From Candidatus Limimonas egerieequi (lineage in GTDB: Bacteria; Bacillota; Clostridia; Oscillospirales; Acutalibacteraceae), in the NCBI GenBank assembly GCA_018064455.1, contig JAGHVH010000010.1:124001-188000 (forward strand): 64,000 nucleotides of DNA, read 5' to 3'. Below are positions 29,731-39,494 of the stretch, piece by piece; positions within the stretch are counted from its first letter, which is position 1; the number at the start of each line of letters is the position of its first letter. The position numbers and the translations under genes were made by a program. The notes beneath the pieces were generated by a model. That model saw nothing but the letters and a program-made list of their open reading frames with translations. It was not told the DNA's origin and did no database searches.

Positions 29731-31057
29731 GAAAATGCTAAATACACCAGTTAACAAACTGGTGACATCCCTTGCAATTCCTGCAATAATTAGCATGCTT
29801 GTTACAAACATATATAACCTCGTCGACACCGCTTTTATTGGTACCCTCGGTACCAGCGCCAGTGGTGCTGTCGGGGTCGTATTTGGTTATATGGCAATAA
29901 TACAAGCCGTAGGCTTTATGTTTGGACAAGGTTCCGGCATTATGATGTCAAGAAACCTTGGTGATGGTAATACCAAGGTTGGTAACATGTATGCATCAAC
30001 TGGTGTATTTGCATCCACGTTAGTTGGCATAATTTTTGCTGTAATCACAGCAATTTGGATGGATCCAATCATCACTTTCCTTGGCAGTACGCCAACGATT
30101 GCACCATACGCCAAGGAATATATTAAATATATCCTTATAGCAGCACCAGCAATGACTGCAAGCTTTGCACTCAACAATATTCTAAGGTTTGAGGGTAGGG
30201 CAAAGCTTGGAATGATTGGTCTCATTTCCGGTGCTGCCCTCAATATCCTTGGCGATGCAGTATTCATATTTAAGTTTGATATGGGTATTACTGGTGCTGG
30301 ACTTTCAACTTGTATATCTCAATACATTGGTGTTCTTATCCTTGCAGTACCATTTATAAGACGTAAGACAATTGTTACTCTGAATCCTAAGTTTGCATCA
30401 CTTAAGTTCAGCGTTTATAGGGAAGTGGCTGGTATTGGTTTCCCAAGCCTTATTAGACAGGGACTTACAAGTATTGCCACAATTATCCTTAATAACCTTG
30501 CTGGCCAGTACAGCGATGCAGCAGTTGCTGCAATGAGTATTTCAACACGTATTTCATTCTTGGCATTTGGAGTCGCTCTTGGTATTGGTCAAGGATTCCA
30601 GCCAGTATCTAGTTTCAGCTATGGTGCTAAGAAGTTTAGAAGACTTCGTGATTCACTTGCATTTACAATGGTTACTGCTGAAACAGTACTATGCTGTTTG
30701 TTATCAGTAATATTTATATTTGCACCAAAGCTAATTTGGATGTTCCGCCATGATATGGCGGTAGTTGAGATAGGGCAGTCGGCCCTTAGATACCTTGTGG
30801 CATCTATGGCCTTACTTGCTGCTTCATCGCTGTGTGAGATGCTCTTCCAGACCACTGGAAAGAGCGGATACGCATCGATACTTGCTGCGCTTCGCAATGG
30901 CCTTATATTCATCCCAGCGCTCATAATCTTTGAATCGCTCTGGGGACTCAAAGGCATTATCATCGCGCAGCCAGTCGCATATGTTCTAACGTATATTCCA
31001 TCGTTTATCTTACTATACAGATATCTAAAATATGAGTTACCAAAAGAGGACAGTTAA
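29717..31057 (+). CDS. MATE family efflux transporter
   Basis: 446 aa multi-TM, MATE-typical NLVDTAFIGTLG; GTG start overlapping the preceding gene. Confidence 0.92.
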   Translation: MTQTEKMLNTPVNKLVTSLAIPAIISMLVTNIYNLVDTAFIGTLGTSASGAVGVVFGYMAIIQAVGFMFGQGSGIMMSRNLGDGNTKVGNMYASTGVFASTLVGIIFAVITAIWMDPIITFLGSTPTIAPYAKEYIKYILIAAPAMTASFALNNILRFEGRAKLGMIGLISGAALNILGDAVFIFKFDMGITGAGLSTCISQYIGVLILAVPFIRRKTIVTLNPKFASLKFSVYREVAGIGFPSLIRQGLTSIATIILNNLAGQYSDAAVAAMSISTRISFLAFGVALGIGQGFQPVSSFSYGAKKFRRLRDSLAFTMVTAETVLCCLLSVIFIFAPKLIWMFRHDMAVVEIGQSALRYLVASMALLAASSLCEMLFQTTGKSGYASILAALRNGLIFIPALIIFESLWGLKGIIIAQPVAYVLTYIPSFILLYRYLKYELPKEDS

Positions 31058-31070
31058 TGTCCTCTTTTTT
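31042..31070 (+). terminator. intrinsic terminator
   Basis: AAAAGAGGACAGTTAATGTCCTCTTTTTT. Confidence 0.85.
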
Positions 31071-31149
31071 AATTATTATATTGATTATATTATCGTGTTC
31101 ATATATAATTTCGTTGTACATTAAAATACACTACAAGGAGAAATGACTT

Positions 31150-32004
31150 ATGGGTACTTTAACAAGTAAAAAAGACAAGACAAAGTTCTACGGCCATTAC
31201 TACAAGCAGTATACAAAGGATAAGCAGAAGGTATTTGGAATTATCCCAGGTATCGCAGAAGAGGGTGGCACACTTCAGGTAATCACTGACAAGAAAGCAT
31301 ATAACTTTACTTTCCCAACAGCTGAAATGGGCGATACAATCAAGGTTGGTAATAGTGAATTTACTAACGATGGTATGAAAATCGACCTTCCTGACATTAA
31401 GGGTGAACTCAAGTTTACCGACACAACACCAATAGCTTATGACTTCATGGGCTTCCTTAAATATCTTCCACTTGAGGATAGACATTCTATTATTAGTATT
31501 CGTCACAAGACATCAGGTAAGATTATGGTAGAAGGCGAGGAGTACGACTTCACAGATGGTTACGGCTATCATGAGTGTGACAGCGGCGAGCAGTTCCCAG
31601 CAGCTCATATGTGGATTCAGTGCAACAGCTTTGACGATCCAGATGATACAGCAATCGTTGCTTGTATAGCTCAGGTTCCAGTACTTGGTATTCCTATTCG
31701 TGGTTCTATTGTTGTTATCAATAGAAAGGGACATAAAGAAAACAGACTTTCAACTTATTTCCTTGCTCTTACAAGCCTTAAGAAGGATAAGATTACACTC
31801 TGGCAGTTCCCAAATAGAAAGTTTGTTATCGATGTACTTGATGAGGGTACAGCACATGGTCTTGTATCAGCATCTAATGGTAATATGACTGAAGAACTCC
31901 GTGAAGCTAACAATGCTCACTGCAGATTCCGTTATTATAAGTCTGGCAAACTTCAGTTTGACCTTGAATCAGAACACGTTGGTTACGAGAGAAGACATCT
32001 TTAA
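31150..32004 (+). CDS. tocopherol cyclase-like family protein
   Basis: 284 aa beta-rich; DGYGYHECDSGEQFPAAHMWIQCN pattern of the family (recognised from memory). Confidence 0.6.
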   Translation: MGTLTSKKDKTKFYGHYYKQYTKDKQKVFGIIPGIAEEGGTLQVITDKKAYNFTFPTAEMGDTIKVGNSEFTNDGMKIDLPDIKGELKFTDTTPIAYDFMGFLKYLPLEDRHSIISIRHKTSGKIMVEGEEYDFTDGYGYHECDSGEQFPAAHMWIQCNSFDDPDDTAIVACIAQVPVLGIPIRGSIVVINRKGHKENRLSTYFLALTSLKKDKITLWQFPNRKFVIDVLDEGTAHGLVSASNGNMTEELREANNAHCRFRYYKSGKLQFDLESEHVGYERRHL

Positions 32005-32020
32005 TCTTAAATTCATAAAA

Positions 32021-32058
32021 GCCACCAGGGTAGAAATATACCTGGTGGCTATTTTTAT
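32021..32058 (+). terminator. intrinsic terminator
   Basis: GCCACCAGG-GTAGAAATATA-CCTGGTGGC-TATTTTTA. Confidence 0.85.
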
Positions 32059-32112
32059 AATTATATGTATAGAGGGAAGATAATACTTTACTTTGTTTGG
32101 ATTTTGTGATAT

Positions 32113-32142
32113 AATTATACAAAATAAATGTTTTGTATAATT
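32113..32142. repeat. perfect 12-bp inverted repeat with 6-nt spacer (dif-like candidate)
   Basis: AATTATACAAAA-TAAATG-TTTTGTATAATT. Confidence 0.8.
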
Positions 32143-32428
32143 TAGGGTAGTGAGAAACCAAAATATGGCTAAATAACGTATTTACTATGGTTTCTTCTGT
32201 TATTATGGCCTAATATATACTATATTGTATGTTATATTATTATTTGATATTTTTCTCGCCTCGTTTCTAGCCACTCAGTTTTTTTAGCTTAATAGTTCTT
32301 CATTTAAAAATTTTCTATTGGATGACAATTTTCTAAAAATGCTCATCTTATCAGATTTTTTTAGATGAACAATTCATCAATAAAAAATTTCTATCGTCTC
32401 AAAACGAGTTTACATTTTGGAGGTTTTT

Positions 32429-33442
32429 ATGATTACGCGTGCTGATTATGTAGAATTCCCAGATATTATGGTTGAATTCCTAAATTACATGGATGCCATT
32501 AAAAATCGCTCTAAAAATACTATATCCGAATATGCATCTGATCTTCGTCTGTTCTTTAGGTTCCTAAAGTACTACAAAGGTCTTGTTACAGTTTCTGATA
32601 TATCTGATGAAGAAGAATTTGCTAAAATACCTATTAAAGACTGCGATGAAGAGTTTGTGAAAAAAATAACAATAACTGATGCCTACGCTTTTTTAGCATT
32701 TTGTAAAGATGATCGCCAAAACTCAGCTCGTACAAGAGCTCGTAAGGTATCAACCCTTCGTGACTTCTTTAAGTTTTGTAAGACTCAAAAAGGAATTATT
32801 AAAGAGGATCCAATGGCAAGCCTTGACTCCCCTAAGCTCAAACAAACACTTCCAAAATACTTAACTTTAGAGGAAGCTACAAGCCTGCTCAGAACATCAT
32901 TTGAAGGACCTAATAAAGAACGTGATTTTGCTATAATTACGTTGTTTTTGAACTGTGGCATGCGTCTTTCTGAACTTGTTTCACTTAACTATACAGACAT
33001 TCGTGATGACAATACTATAAAGGTACTTGGTAAAGGTAATAAAGAACGTACAATATACTTAAATGATGCTTCAATATCTGCTATAAACGAATATATGAGG
33101 GTTCGTCCACGTGATGGTGTTAAGGATCCTGAAGCGCTTTTTTTAAGCAATAGATTACAGCGAATCAGTCCAAAAACTGTCCAGCATTTGGTTTACAAAG
33201 CTCTTGACAAGGCAGGACTTGAAGGGTATTCTACTCATAAACTAAGACATACCGCAGCAACGCTAATGTATCAATATGGCGATGCAGATGTGCTTGTATT
33301 AAAGGAAATTTTGGGACACGAAAACGTTGGAACAACCCAAATCTATACTCATGTTGTCAACGATCAGCTCAAAACTGCCACTGATAACAACCCACTTAAT
33401 TCAACCAAGATACTCAAGGAAATAGAAAGCGAGAAGAAATAA
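32429..33442 (+). CDS. tyrosine recombinase, XerC/XerD-like
   Basis: NCGMRLSEL, HKLRHTAATLMYQYG, LGHENVGTTQIYTHV catalytic R..HxxR..H..Y; RBS GGAGG; start re-set. Confidence 0.93.
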   Translation: MITRADYVEFPDIMVEFLNYMDAIKNRSKNTISEYASDLRLFFRFLKYYKGLVTVSDISDEEEFAKIPIKDCDEEFVKKITITDAYAFLAFCKDDRQNSARTRARKVSTLRDFFKFCKTQKGIIKEDPMASLDSPKLKQTLPKYLTLEEATSLLRTSFEGPNKERDFAIITLFLNCGMRLSELVSLNYTDIRDDNTIKVLGKGNKERTIYLNDASISAINEYMRVRPRDGVKDPEALFLSNRLQRISPKTVQHLVYKALDKAGLEGYSTHKLRHTAATLMYQYGDADVLVLKEILGHENVGTTQIYTHVVNDQLKTATDNNPLNSTKILKEIESEKK

Positions 33443-34119
33443 TGGCTAGAAAACGTAATGAGGCAGAACGTGAAAGACTACTTCAAATTGCTTATAAACT
33501 TATGACAGAACAGGGCTTTGAAAACACTTCACTTTCAGATATTGCAAAGGCTGCAAATATCACAAAGTCACTTGTTCAGTATTATTTCCCCGCAAAGGAA
33601 ATTATTGCAACTACACTTATAGAACGTGGTCTTAATACAATCTACGAACAGATATCAAAAGATAAAGAAATCAATATTCCAAACAGCGTTGTAATGGCCT
33701 TTGCAGTTGGATATGTACTTTTCAACTACTCTTTCTATAACAGTGTTATTACAAAGTTTTTAGTTCAAGAATACATAGAGAATCGTCTCTATACTATGCA
33801 AGTTGTCGATATAGGACTTGAATGGTTTGAAGAAAAAGAGCCTAAACTTTTCGCTAAGCTTCGTGAAGAAGATCCACACTTTGATGACAAGCTATCATTT
33901 GCCTTTGGCGGAATAATCGAATATGTTTATGAATGTAACGAAAATGGTCGTGAAATTGATGGTGACTTTATCATTGAGTTTGCTTTAAAAACGATTGAGC
34001 CTTCATTTAAACTAATTGTTGACGACGATACGGACTTAATAAACATATCAATGTATTTCCCTGATGATTGGTTTAAGAAGCATGTAAAAGAATACAATAA
34101 GAAAATGTTTGGCATATAA
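33442..34119 (+). CDS. TetR/AcrR family transcriptional regulator
   Basis: N-terminal HTH TEQGFENTSLSDIAKAANITKSLVQYYFPAKEEI-type. Confidence 0.9.
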   Translation: MARKRNEAERERLLQIAYKLMTEQGFENTSLSDIAKAANITKSLVQYYFPAKEIIATTLIERGLNTIYEQISKDKEINIPNSVVMAFAVGYVLFNYSFYNSVITKFLVQEYIENRLYTMQVVDIGLEWFEEKEPKLFAKLREEDPHFDDKLSFAFGGIIEYVYECNENGREIDGDFIIEFALKTIEPSFKLIVDDDTDLINISMYFPDDWFKKHVKEYNKKMFGI

Positions 34120-34123
34120 AAAG

Positions 34124-34156
34124 AGCCTGGTAAGTATGAACTTACCAGGCTTTAGT
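34124..34156. terminator. bidirectional intrinsic terminator
   Basis: AGCCTGGTAAG-TATGAA-CTTACCAGGCT. Confidence 0.85.
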
Positions 34157-34157
34157 T

Positions 34158-36722
34158 TTACTTAATTAAATAATTAAGTGTGTTAATTAAGACATCAAGT
34201 GTAATTGGCTTTGAGATATGAGCATTCATTCCAGCCTCAATCGACTTCTGCTTATCATCCTCAGATGCATTAGCAGTCATCGCAACAATTGGGATTGAAC
34301 GAGCACCCTCAACATCAGTAAGATTACGAATCTTTCTAGTGGCTTCTAAACCGCCCATATTTGGCATTTGGATATCCATGAGGATTAAGTCATAGTGACC
34401 ACCCTTTGGATAACATTTAACCTTCTCAATGGCCTCAAGGCCATCACTTGCTTCTTCAACAATCATACCCATATCTATCAAGATATCTTTTGCAATTTCT
34501 TTGTTAAGTTCATTGTCCTCAACAAGAAGGATTGTCTTGCCTCTAAGTTTCTCTTGTACGATATCAACAAGTGGCAACTTAGCACCAATTGCTGCATCAG
34601 AGTGAGCAAATTCAAAGATAATCTTTACGGTTGTACCAGTTCCAACTTCACTGTCGATATAGATAGCGCCATTCATCATATCAACAAGTTTCTTGGTAAT
34701 AGACATACCAAGTCCAGCACCTTGAATACCGCTGTTTGTAGATGTCTCTTCTCTTGAGAACGAGTCAAAGATATGTTCTATGAATTCCTCGCTCATTCCC
34801 CTGCCGTTATCTGTAACAACAAAAATGTACTTTGATGCCTCTGGAAGGTCACTCACGGATTCAGATACTGATACCTTTATGCGTCCTCCCTCATCAGTAT
34901 ACTTAATAGCATTTCCGACGATATTAGTAAGGATACGAGTAAGTCTATATTCATCGGTGATAACACCACTGTTGTTACAAGCATATTCTAGTTCTAATGT
35001 CTGACTCTTCTGCTTTGCGGAGAAGTCCATAATCTCATAGAACTCATTCATACAGTGCTTTAAATCAACTGGAGCATTAGAAATCTTGACATTGCCACTC
35101 TCTACACGAGACATATCAAGAATATCGTTGATGAGGCTTAAAAGTTGATTGCCAGATATTTTAACCTTTTCAAGGTAATCAAGTGTTTTATCCTTGTCAT
35201 CAATGTACTTCTCGGCCATATTAGTAAATCCAAGAATAGCATTCATTGGAGTTCTAATATCATGGCTCATAGAGAACAAGAAATCAGACTTCGCTGAACT
35301 TGCAAGATTTGATCTCTCAAGAGCTTCTTCAAGGTCCTGACTGTTTTTAAGTTCACGACGAACAAGTGCATCATTTTGTGTTATGCAAAGAGCAATAGTC
35401 TTTGGTGGCTCATTTGCATTCTCAAACTTAACAAACTTAACTTCAAAATAGTGGTCATGTATATTCTTAAGTTCAACAACATATGACTTCTTATCAAGCA
35501 ATTCATCTTTGATATTTTTATAAGTTACTTTGCTATCATAGAGTTTGATTGCATCAATATGAATCAATTCACGAAGTCTTGTGATAGCATCAGAAACATT
35601 ATCGACACCATCAAGAGTGTGACCAATCATTTTTGCAAATTTTGGTATAGATGAATAGATTTCATAAGTTTCATCCTCAGTATGGATAAGTGCAAGAGCA
35701 TCATACTCTGTTGCCAATACATTGAGAATTGCCGTCTTACGATGAACCTCTTCATCTTGCTCAGCAATGATTTCTTCTTGAAGTTTAATCTCCTCAATCA
35801 TTTCAAGGTCATTTACTCTCCTAATAATTACGTAAAGAAGAGCAATACCAATTGAAATTAGAGTAATGTTAATTGCGAAAATAACTACATTTATCTGTTC
35901 ATGCCATGAAAGGTAAGTGGAAGCTGAAACATTCCAAGTTGTACCATAGAACTGTTGTGAAACCGTTGCAACGTTACGCTCATCAAGCTTGACAACAGGA
36001 GTTTCAGACTCACAGATTGTTACTCCTTCTTGATCAAAAGTATCAGTTTTCCATACTTTACAGATATAGTCAGAAGATTTGTAGATTGAATCAATCTTAT
36101 CCTGTACTTGTTTAAACGCAACATCAAGATCTGTTGTAATTACAGCAAGGCCCCAATATGTATCTTCTCCCGTTTCATTAGGAATATAGATAGGAAGAAT
36201 ATTACATATAATTTGTCTACCATCGGATGTCTTAAATGGGCCAGCAAGATAGACATCCTTACTTTCTTTCGCAAGCTTTGCCGACTTTTCAGCAAGCGCA
36301 TATTGGTTATCTTTAAGGATATCAGCACCAATATAATCCTTGCCATACTCTGTTGGATAGACATAGCTGATTACATCATTCTTGGCAAACATTACACTAA
36401 TAACAGATTTTGGTGAACTCAAGAGCTTTGCAATACGGTCAAATGAAGAAGGATCTTCATCGCCACCATTGATGAAATTAATATAATCCTGCATTAAATA
36501 GATATCATTAGAATTCGTAGTGAGTATGTCATTAACGTCATTACTAACAGAGTTTGCAAAAGCCAATACTCTATCTTTTTCTCGGTTTTGAGCAGTAATG
36601 AAATAGAAAGTTACTAGAATAGTAATTACAAGAAAAGCGCAAATAAATGCAACAAGGAAACTTGTATTAAGGACGTTTTTCTTTATGAAGTTTTTAAGTT
36701 TTACTGTGAAAAACTCTTTCAC
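34158..36722 (-). CDS. hybrid sensor histidine kinase/response regulator with CHASE-like sensor
   Basis: two TM segments flanking a CHASE-like region, FSMSHDIRTPMNAILGF H-box, GxGLGMSI, C-terminal REC domain LMDIQMPNMGG. Confidence 0.93.
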   Translation of the reverse strand: MKEFFTVKLKNFIKKNVLNTSFLVAFICAFLVITILVTFYFITAQNREKDRVLAFANSVSNDVNDILTTNSNDIYLMQDYINFINGGDEDPSSFDRIAKLLSSPKSVISVMFAKNDVISYVYPTEYGKDYIGADILKDNQYALAEKSAKLAKESKDVYLAGPFKTSDGRQIICNILPIYIPNETGEDTYWGLAVITTDLDVAFKQVQDKIDSIYKSSDYICKVWKTDTFDQEGVTICESETPVVKLDERNVATVSQQFYGTTWNVSASTYLSWHEQINVVIFAINITLISIGIALLYVIIRRVNDLEMIEEIKLQEEIIAEQDEEVHRKTAILNVLATEYDALALIHTEDETYEIYSSIPKFAKMIGHTLDGVDNVSDAITRLRELIHIDAIKLYDSKVTYKNIKDELLDKKSYVVELKNIHDHYFEVKFVKFENANEPPKTIALCITQNDALVRRELKNSQDLEEALERSNLASSAKSDFLFSMSHDIRTPMNAILGFTNMAEKYIDDKDKTLDYLEKVKISGNQLLSLINDILDMSRVESGNVKISNAPVDLKHCMNEFYEIMDFSAKQKSQTLELEYACNNSGVITDEYRLTRILTNIVGNAIKYTDEGGRIKVSVSESVSDLPEASKYIFVVTDNGRGMSEEFIEHIFDSFSREETSTNSGIQGAGLGMSITKKLVDMMNGAIYIDSEVGTGTTVKIIFEFAHSDAAIGAKLPLVDIVQEKLRGKTILLVEDNELNKEIAKDILIDMGMIVEEASDGLEAIEKVKCYPKGGHYDLILMDIQMPNMGGLEATRKIRNLTDVEGARSIPIVAMTANASEDDKQKSIEAGMNAHISKPITLDVLINTLNYLIK

Positions 36723-36746
36723 TTAGAATCACCTTACAAAATTAAT

Positions 36747-36775
36747 GACCAGTGTGGTTTCACACTGGTCTGGCA
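36747..36775 (-). terminator. intrinsic terminator
   Basis: GACCAGTGTG-GTTT-CACACTGGTC hairpin after yajC. Confidence 0.6.
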
Positions 36776-36779
36776 AAAA

Positions 36780-37178
36780 TTACTTCTTAGATTTTGCTTC
36801 TGTAGCAGCCTTCATCTTAGCCTGCTTAATCTCCTCAGCCTTCTTATCTGCTGTGATGTTCTTTGCGATAGCTGAACGAGTGAAGCGAATCTTGTTTCTG
36901 TCGGCACCAGTCTCAATATCAACTGATTCTTCCTTAACTGTAACAACTCTTCCGATTACACCGCCGATTGTAAGAACCTCGTCTCCAACCTTGATGCTAT
37001 CACGCATGTCCTTTTCTGACTGTTGCTGTTTCTTGTCCTTTCTCATGATTACAGCAAAGTAACCGATGATGAACACAAAGAAAACAATCATAATAATGCT
37101 TGAACCAGCAGAGCCCTGCTGAGCGGCAGCCGCTCCTCCCTGTGAAGAAGCCATGCTGAGTAAATATGCGAAGTTCAT
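36780..37178 (-). CDS. yajC: preprotein translocase subunit YajC
   Basis: single TM + MRKDKKQQQSEKDMRDSIKVGDEVLTIGGVIGRV. Confidence 0.95.
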   Translation of the reverse strand: MNFAYLLSMASSQGGAAAAQQGSAGSSIIMIVFFVFIIGYFAVIMRKDKKQQQSEKDMRDSIKVGDEVLTIGGVIGRVVTVKEESVDIETGADRNKIRFTRSAIAKNITADKKAEEIKQAKMKAATEAKSKK

Positions 37179-37227
37179 AATTTATCTCCTTTATAAATAT
37201 CTATACATATGTAAGTATTTTAACAGA

Positions 37228-38370
37228 TTATATTCTAGTGTCAAGAAGGTCTACATATTTATCATGAAATTCTGTGAATCTTCCCTCGTCAAGTGCGAGC
37301 CTAATCTCGCTCATAAGGTTGTTATAGAAGTAGAGATTATGCTGCACGCAGAGCCTAAGGCCAAGGACCTCATTGGCCTTTAAAAGATGGCGCACGTACG
37401 CACGTGAGTGCGCCTGGCACGTTGGGCAGTCGCAGTGCGAGTCAATTGGTGACTCGTCACGTTCATACTTGGCGTTATTAAGGTTAATAATGCCATCCCA
37501 CGTGAAGAGTTGTCCATGACGAGCGTTGCGACTTGGCATAACGCAATCAAACAAGTCGACGCCACGATAGACAGCCTCAATTATGTTACCTGGCGTGCCA
37601 ACGCCCATAAGGTAACGAATCTTGTCGCGTGGCGCATAAGGCTCAACAGCACTGATGATGCGATACATATCTTCCTTAGGCTCGCCTACTGCAAGACCGC
37701 CAATTGCATAGCCATCAAGATCAAGCTTTGCAATCTCCTCCATATGCTTGATACGAAGGTCATCATAAGTGCATCCTTGATTTATTCCAAAGAGCATCTG
37801 CTCTTTGTTAATCGTGTCATATTTTGCATTGAGACGTTCCATCTCATCCTTGCATCTAAGAAGCCAGCGAGTTGTACGCTCGCATGACTGCTTGGCATAT
37901 GTGTACTCTGCTGGGTTTTCAACGCACTCGTCGAACGCCATAGCAATTGTAGAGCCAAGGTTTGACTGGATCCTCATTGACTCCTCAGGGCCCATAAAGA
38001 TATGTCTGCCATCGATGTGAGAGTTAAACTCAACACCCTCTTCGCGAATCTTGCGAAGTTTCGCAAGTGAAAACACCTGGAATCCACCAGAGTCAGTAAG
38101 GATAGGACCATCCCAACCAGTAAACTTGTGGAGTCCACCAAGGTCGCGTATAAGTTCATCACCAGGACGAACATGTAAATGATATGTGTTGCAAAGCATT
38201 ACTTGGGCACCAATGTTTTTAAGGTCTGACGCCTCAAGACCGCCCTTTATTGCTCCACATGTCGCAACATTTTGGAAGGCAGGAGTCTCAACGACGCCGT
38301 GAGGCGTTGTAAATTGGCCTCTCCTGGCCTGTCCTTCTGTTTTTATAAGTTTATACATAGTTTTCTCCAA
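37228..38370 (-). CDS. tgt: queuine tRNA-ribosyltransferase
   Basis: DSGGFQVFSL, GINQGCTYDDLR, ...CDCPTC..H zinc site. Confidence 0.97.
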   Translation of the reverse strand: MEKTMYKLIKTEGQARRGQFTTPHGVVETPAFQNVATCGAIKGGLEASDLKNIGAQVMLCNTYHLHVRPGDELIRDLGGLHKFTGWDGPILTDSGGFQVFSLAKLRKIREEGVEFNSHIDGRHIFMGPEESMRIQSNLGSTIAMAFDECVENPAEYTYAKQSCERTTRWLLRCKDEMERLNAKYDTINKEQMLFGINQGCTYDDLRIKHMEEIAKLDLDGYAIGGLAVGEPKEDMYRIISAVEPYAPRDKIRYLMGVGTPGNIIEAVYRGVDLFDCVMPSRNARHGQLFTWDGIINLNNAKYERDESPIDSHCDCPTCQAHSRAYVRHLLKANEVLGLRLCVQHNLYFYNNLMSEIRLALDEGRFTEFHDKYVDLLDTRI

Positions 38371-38372
38371 CT

Positions 38373-39401
38373 TTATGAAATCATCATAGAATCGCCAAAT
38401 GAGAAGAATCTGTACTCCTCTTTGACAGCCTCATTATATGCATTCATTGTCTTGTCGTATCCAAGGAAAGCTGAGACAAGCATAATAAGTGTGCTCTCTG
38501 GAAGATGGAAGTTTGTGATAAGAGCGTCGATGCATTTAAATTTATATCCAGGATAGATAAAGATTTCTGTGCTATCCTCATCTGCCCTAATCTCGCCATT
38601 ATACTTTGAGGCAACAGCCTCAAGTGTCCTACAGGAAGTTGTTCCAACCGAAATTATGCGTCCACCATTCTTTTTGGTGTTGTTGATAAGATCAGCGGTT
38701 TCCTGAGGGAGCCAGTAATGCTCACTGTGCATCTTGTGCTTGGTTACATCATCGACCTTAACAGGCCTAAATGTACCAAGTCCGACGTGGAGTGTAACAT
38801 AACCAATGTTTACTCCCATATCCTCTATTCGCTTCATAAGCTCCGGTGTAAAGTGAAGACCAGCAGTAGGTGCAGCGGCACTTCCAAGTTCCTTGGAATA
38901 TACTGTTTGATATCTCTCCTTGTCCTCAAGCTTTTCCGTGATATATGGTGGGAGTGGCATTTGGCCAATCTCATCAAGTATTGCAAAGAAGTTTCCTTCA
39001 AATAGGAACTTTACTATACGATTGCCATCGTCTAATACGTCGATTACTTCGCACTCGAGAAGTCCCTCACCAAAGGTGAACTTCGTTCCCACTTTTGCGC
39101 GCTTGCCTGGGCCACAGAGACACTCCCATGTGTCGTATTCCTTTTGATTTAGCAAAAGGAACTCTACGACAGCGCCAGTGTCCTGCTTAACGCCGTAAAT
39201 ACGGCACGGCAGCACGCGAGTGTTATTCATTATGAGTGTGTCGCCTGGCCTTAAATAATCGAGTATATCGGTAAAGTGTCTATGCTCAAGAGAACCTGAC
39301 TCTTTGTCAACGTGAAGAAGGCGTGACGAATCACGTTGCTCCAGCGGATGCTGAGCAATTAATCTCTCAGGTAATTCATAATAAAAATCGGACGTTTTCA
39401 T
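38373..39401 (-). CDS. queA: S-adenosylmethionine:tRNA ribosyltransferase-isomerase
   Basis: [42 protein letters not shown]; start re-set. Confidence 0.97.
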   Translation of the reverse strand: MKTSDFYYELPERLIAQHPLEQRDSSRLLHVDKESGSLEHRHFTDILDYLRPGDTLIMNNTRVLPCRIYGVKQDTGAVVEFLLLNQKEYDTWECLCGPGKRAKVGTKFTFGEGLLECEVIDVLDDGNRIVKFLFEGNFFAILDEIGQMPLPPYITEKLEDKERYQTVYSKELGSAAAPTAGLHFTPELMKRIEDMGVNIGYVTLHVGLGTFRPVKVDDVTKHKMHSEHYWLPQETADLINNTKKNGGRIISVGTTSCRTLEAVASKYNGEIRADEDSTEIFIYPGYKFKCIDALITNFHLPESTLIMLVSAFLGYDKTMNAYNEAVKEEYRFFSFGDSMMIS

Positions 39402-39412
39402 CGAATTATTCA

Positions 39413-39440
39413 TTGACATTGGGCCTCTCTAGTCTATAAT
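39413..39440 (+). promoter_or_regulatory. promoter for asd
   Basis: consensus TTGACA - 16 nt - TATAAT. Confidence 0.75.
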
Positions 39441-39494
39441 TATTAAGCATAAGTATTATATCAAAGTAGTTTATATTTACAAGGGGTTTTAATT

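Noticed and set aside
32113-32142. The 12-6-12 palindrome as an intrinsic terminator
   Set aside because: Stem is nearly all A/T, no GC-rich core, and a proper terminator already lies at 32021-32058.
32429-34119. Integrated mobile element or prophage around the tyrosine recombinase
   Set aside because: No phage, relaxase, transposase or cargo genes nearby. The recombinase looks like a housekeeping Xer-type protein and the neighbours are ordinary chromosomal genes.
34395-36416. Plus-strand ORFs (e.g. 34395-34757, 36108-36416) inside the histidine kinase gene
   Set aside because: Antisense shadow ORFs without RBS or recognisable domains.
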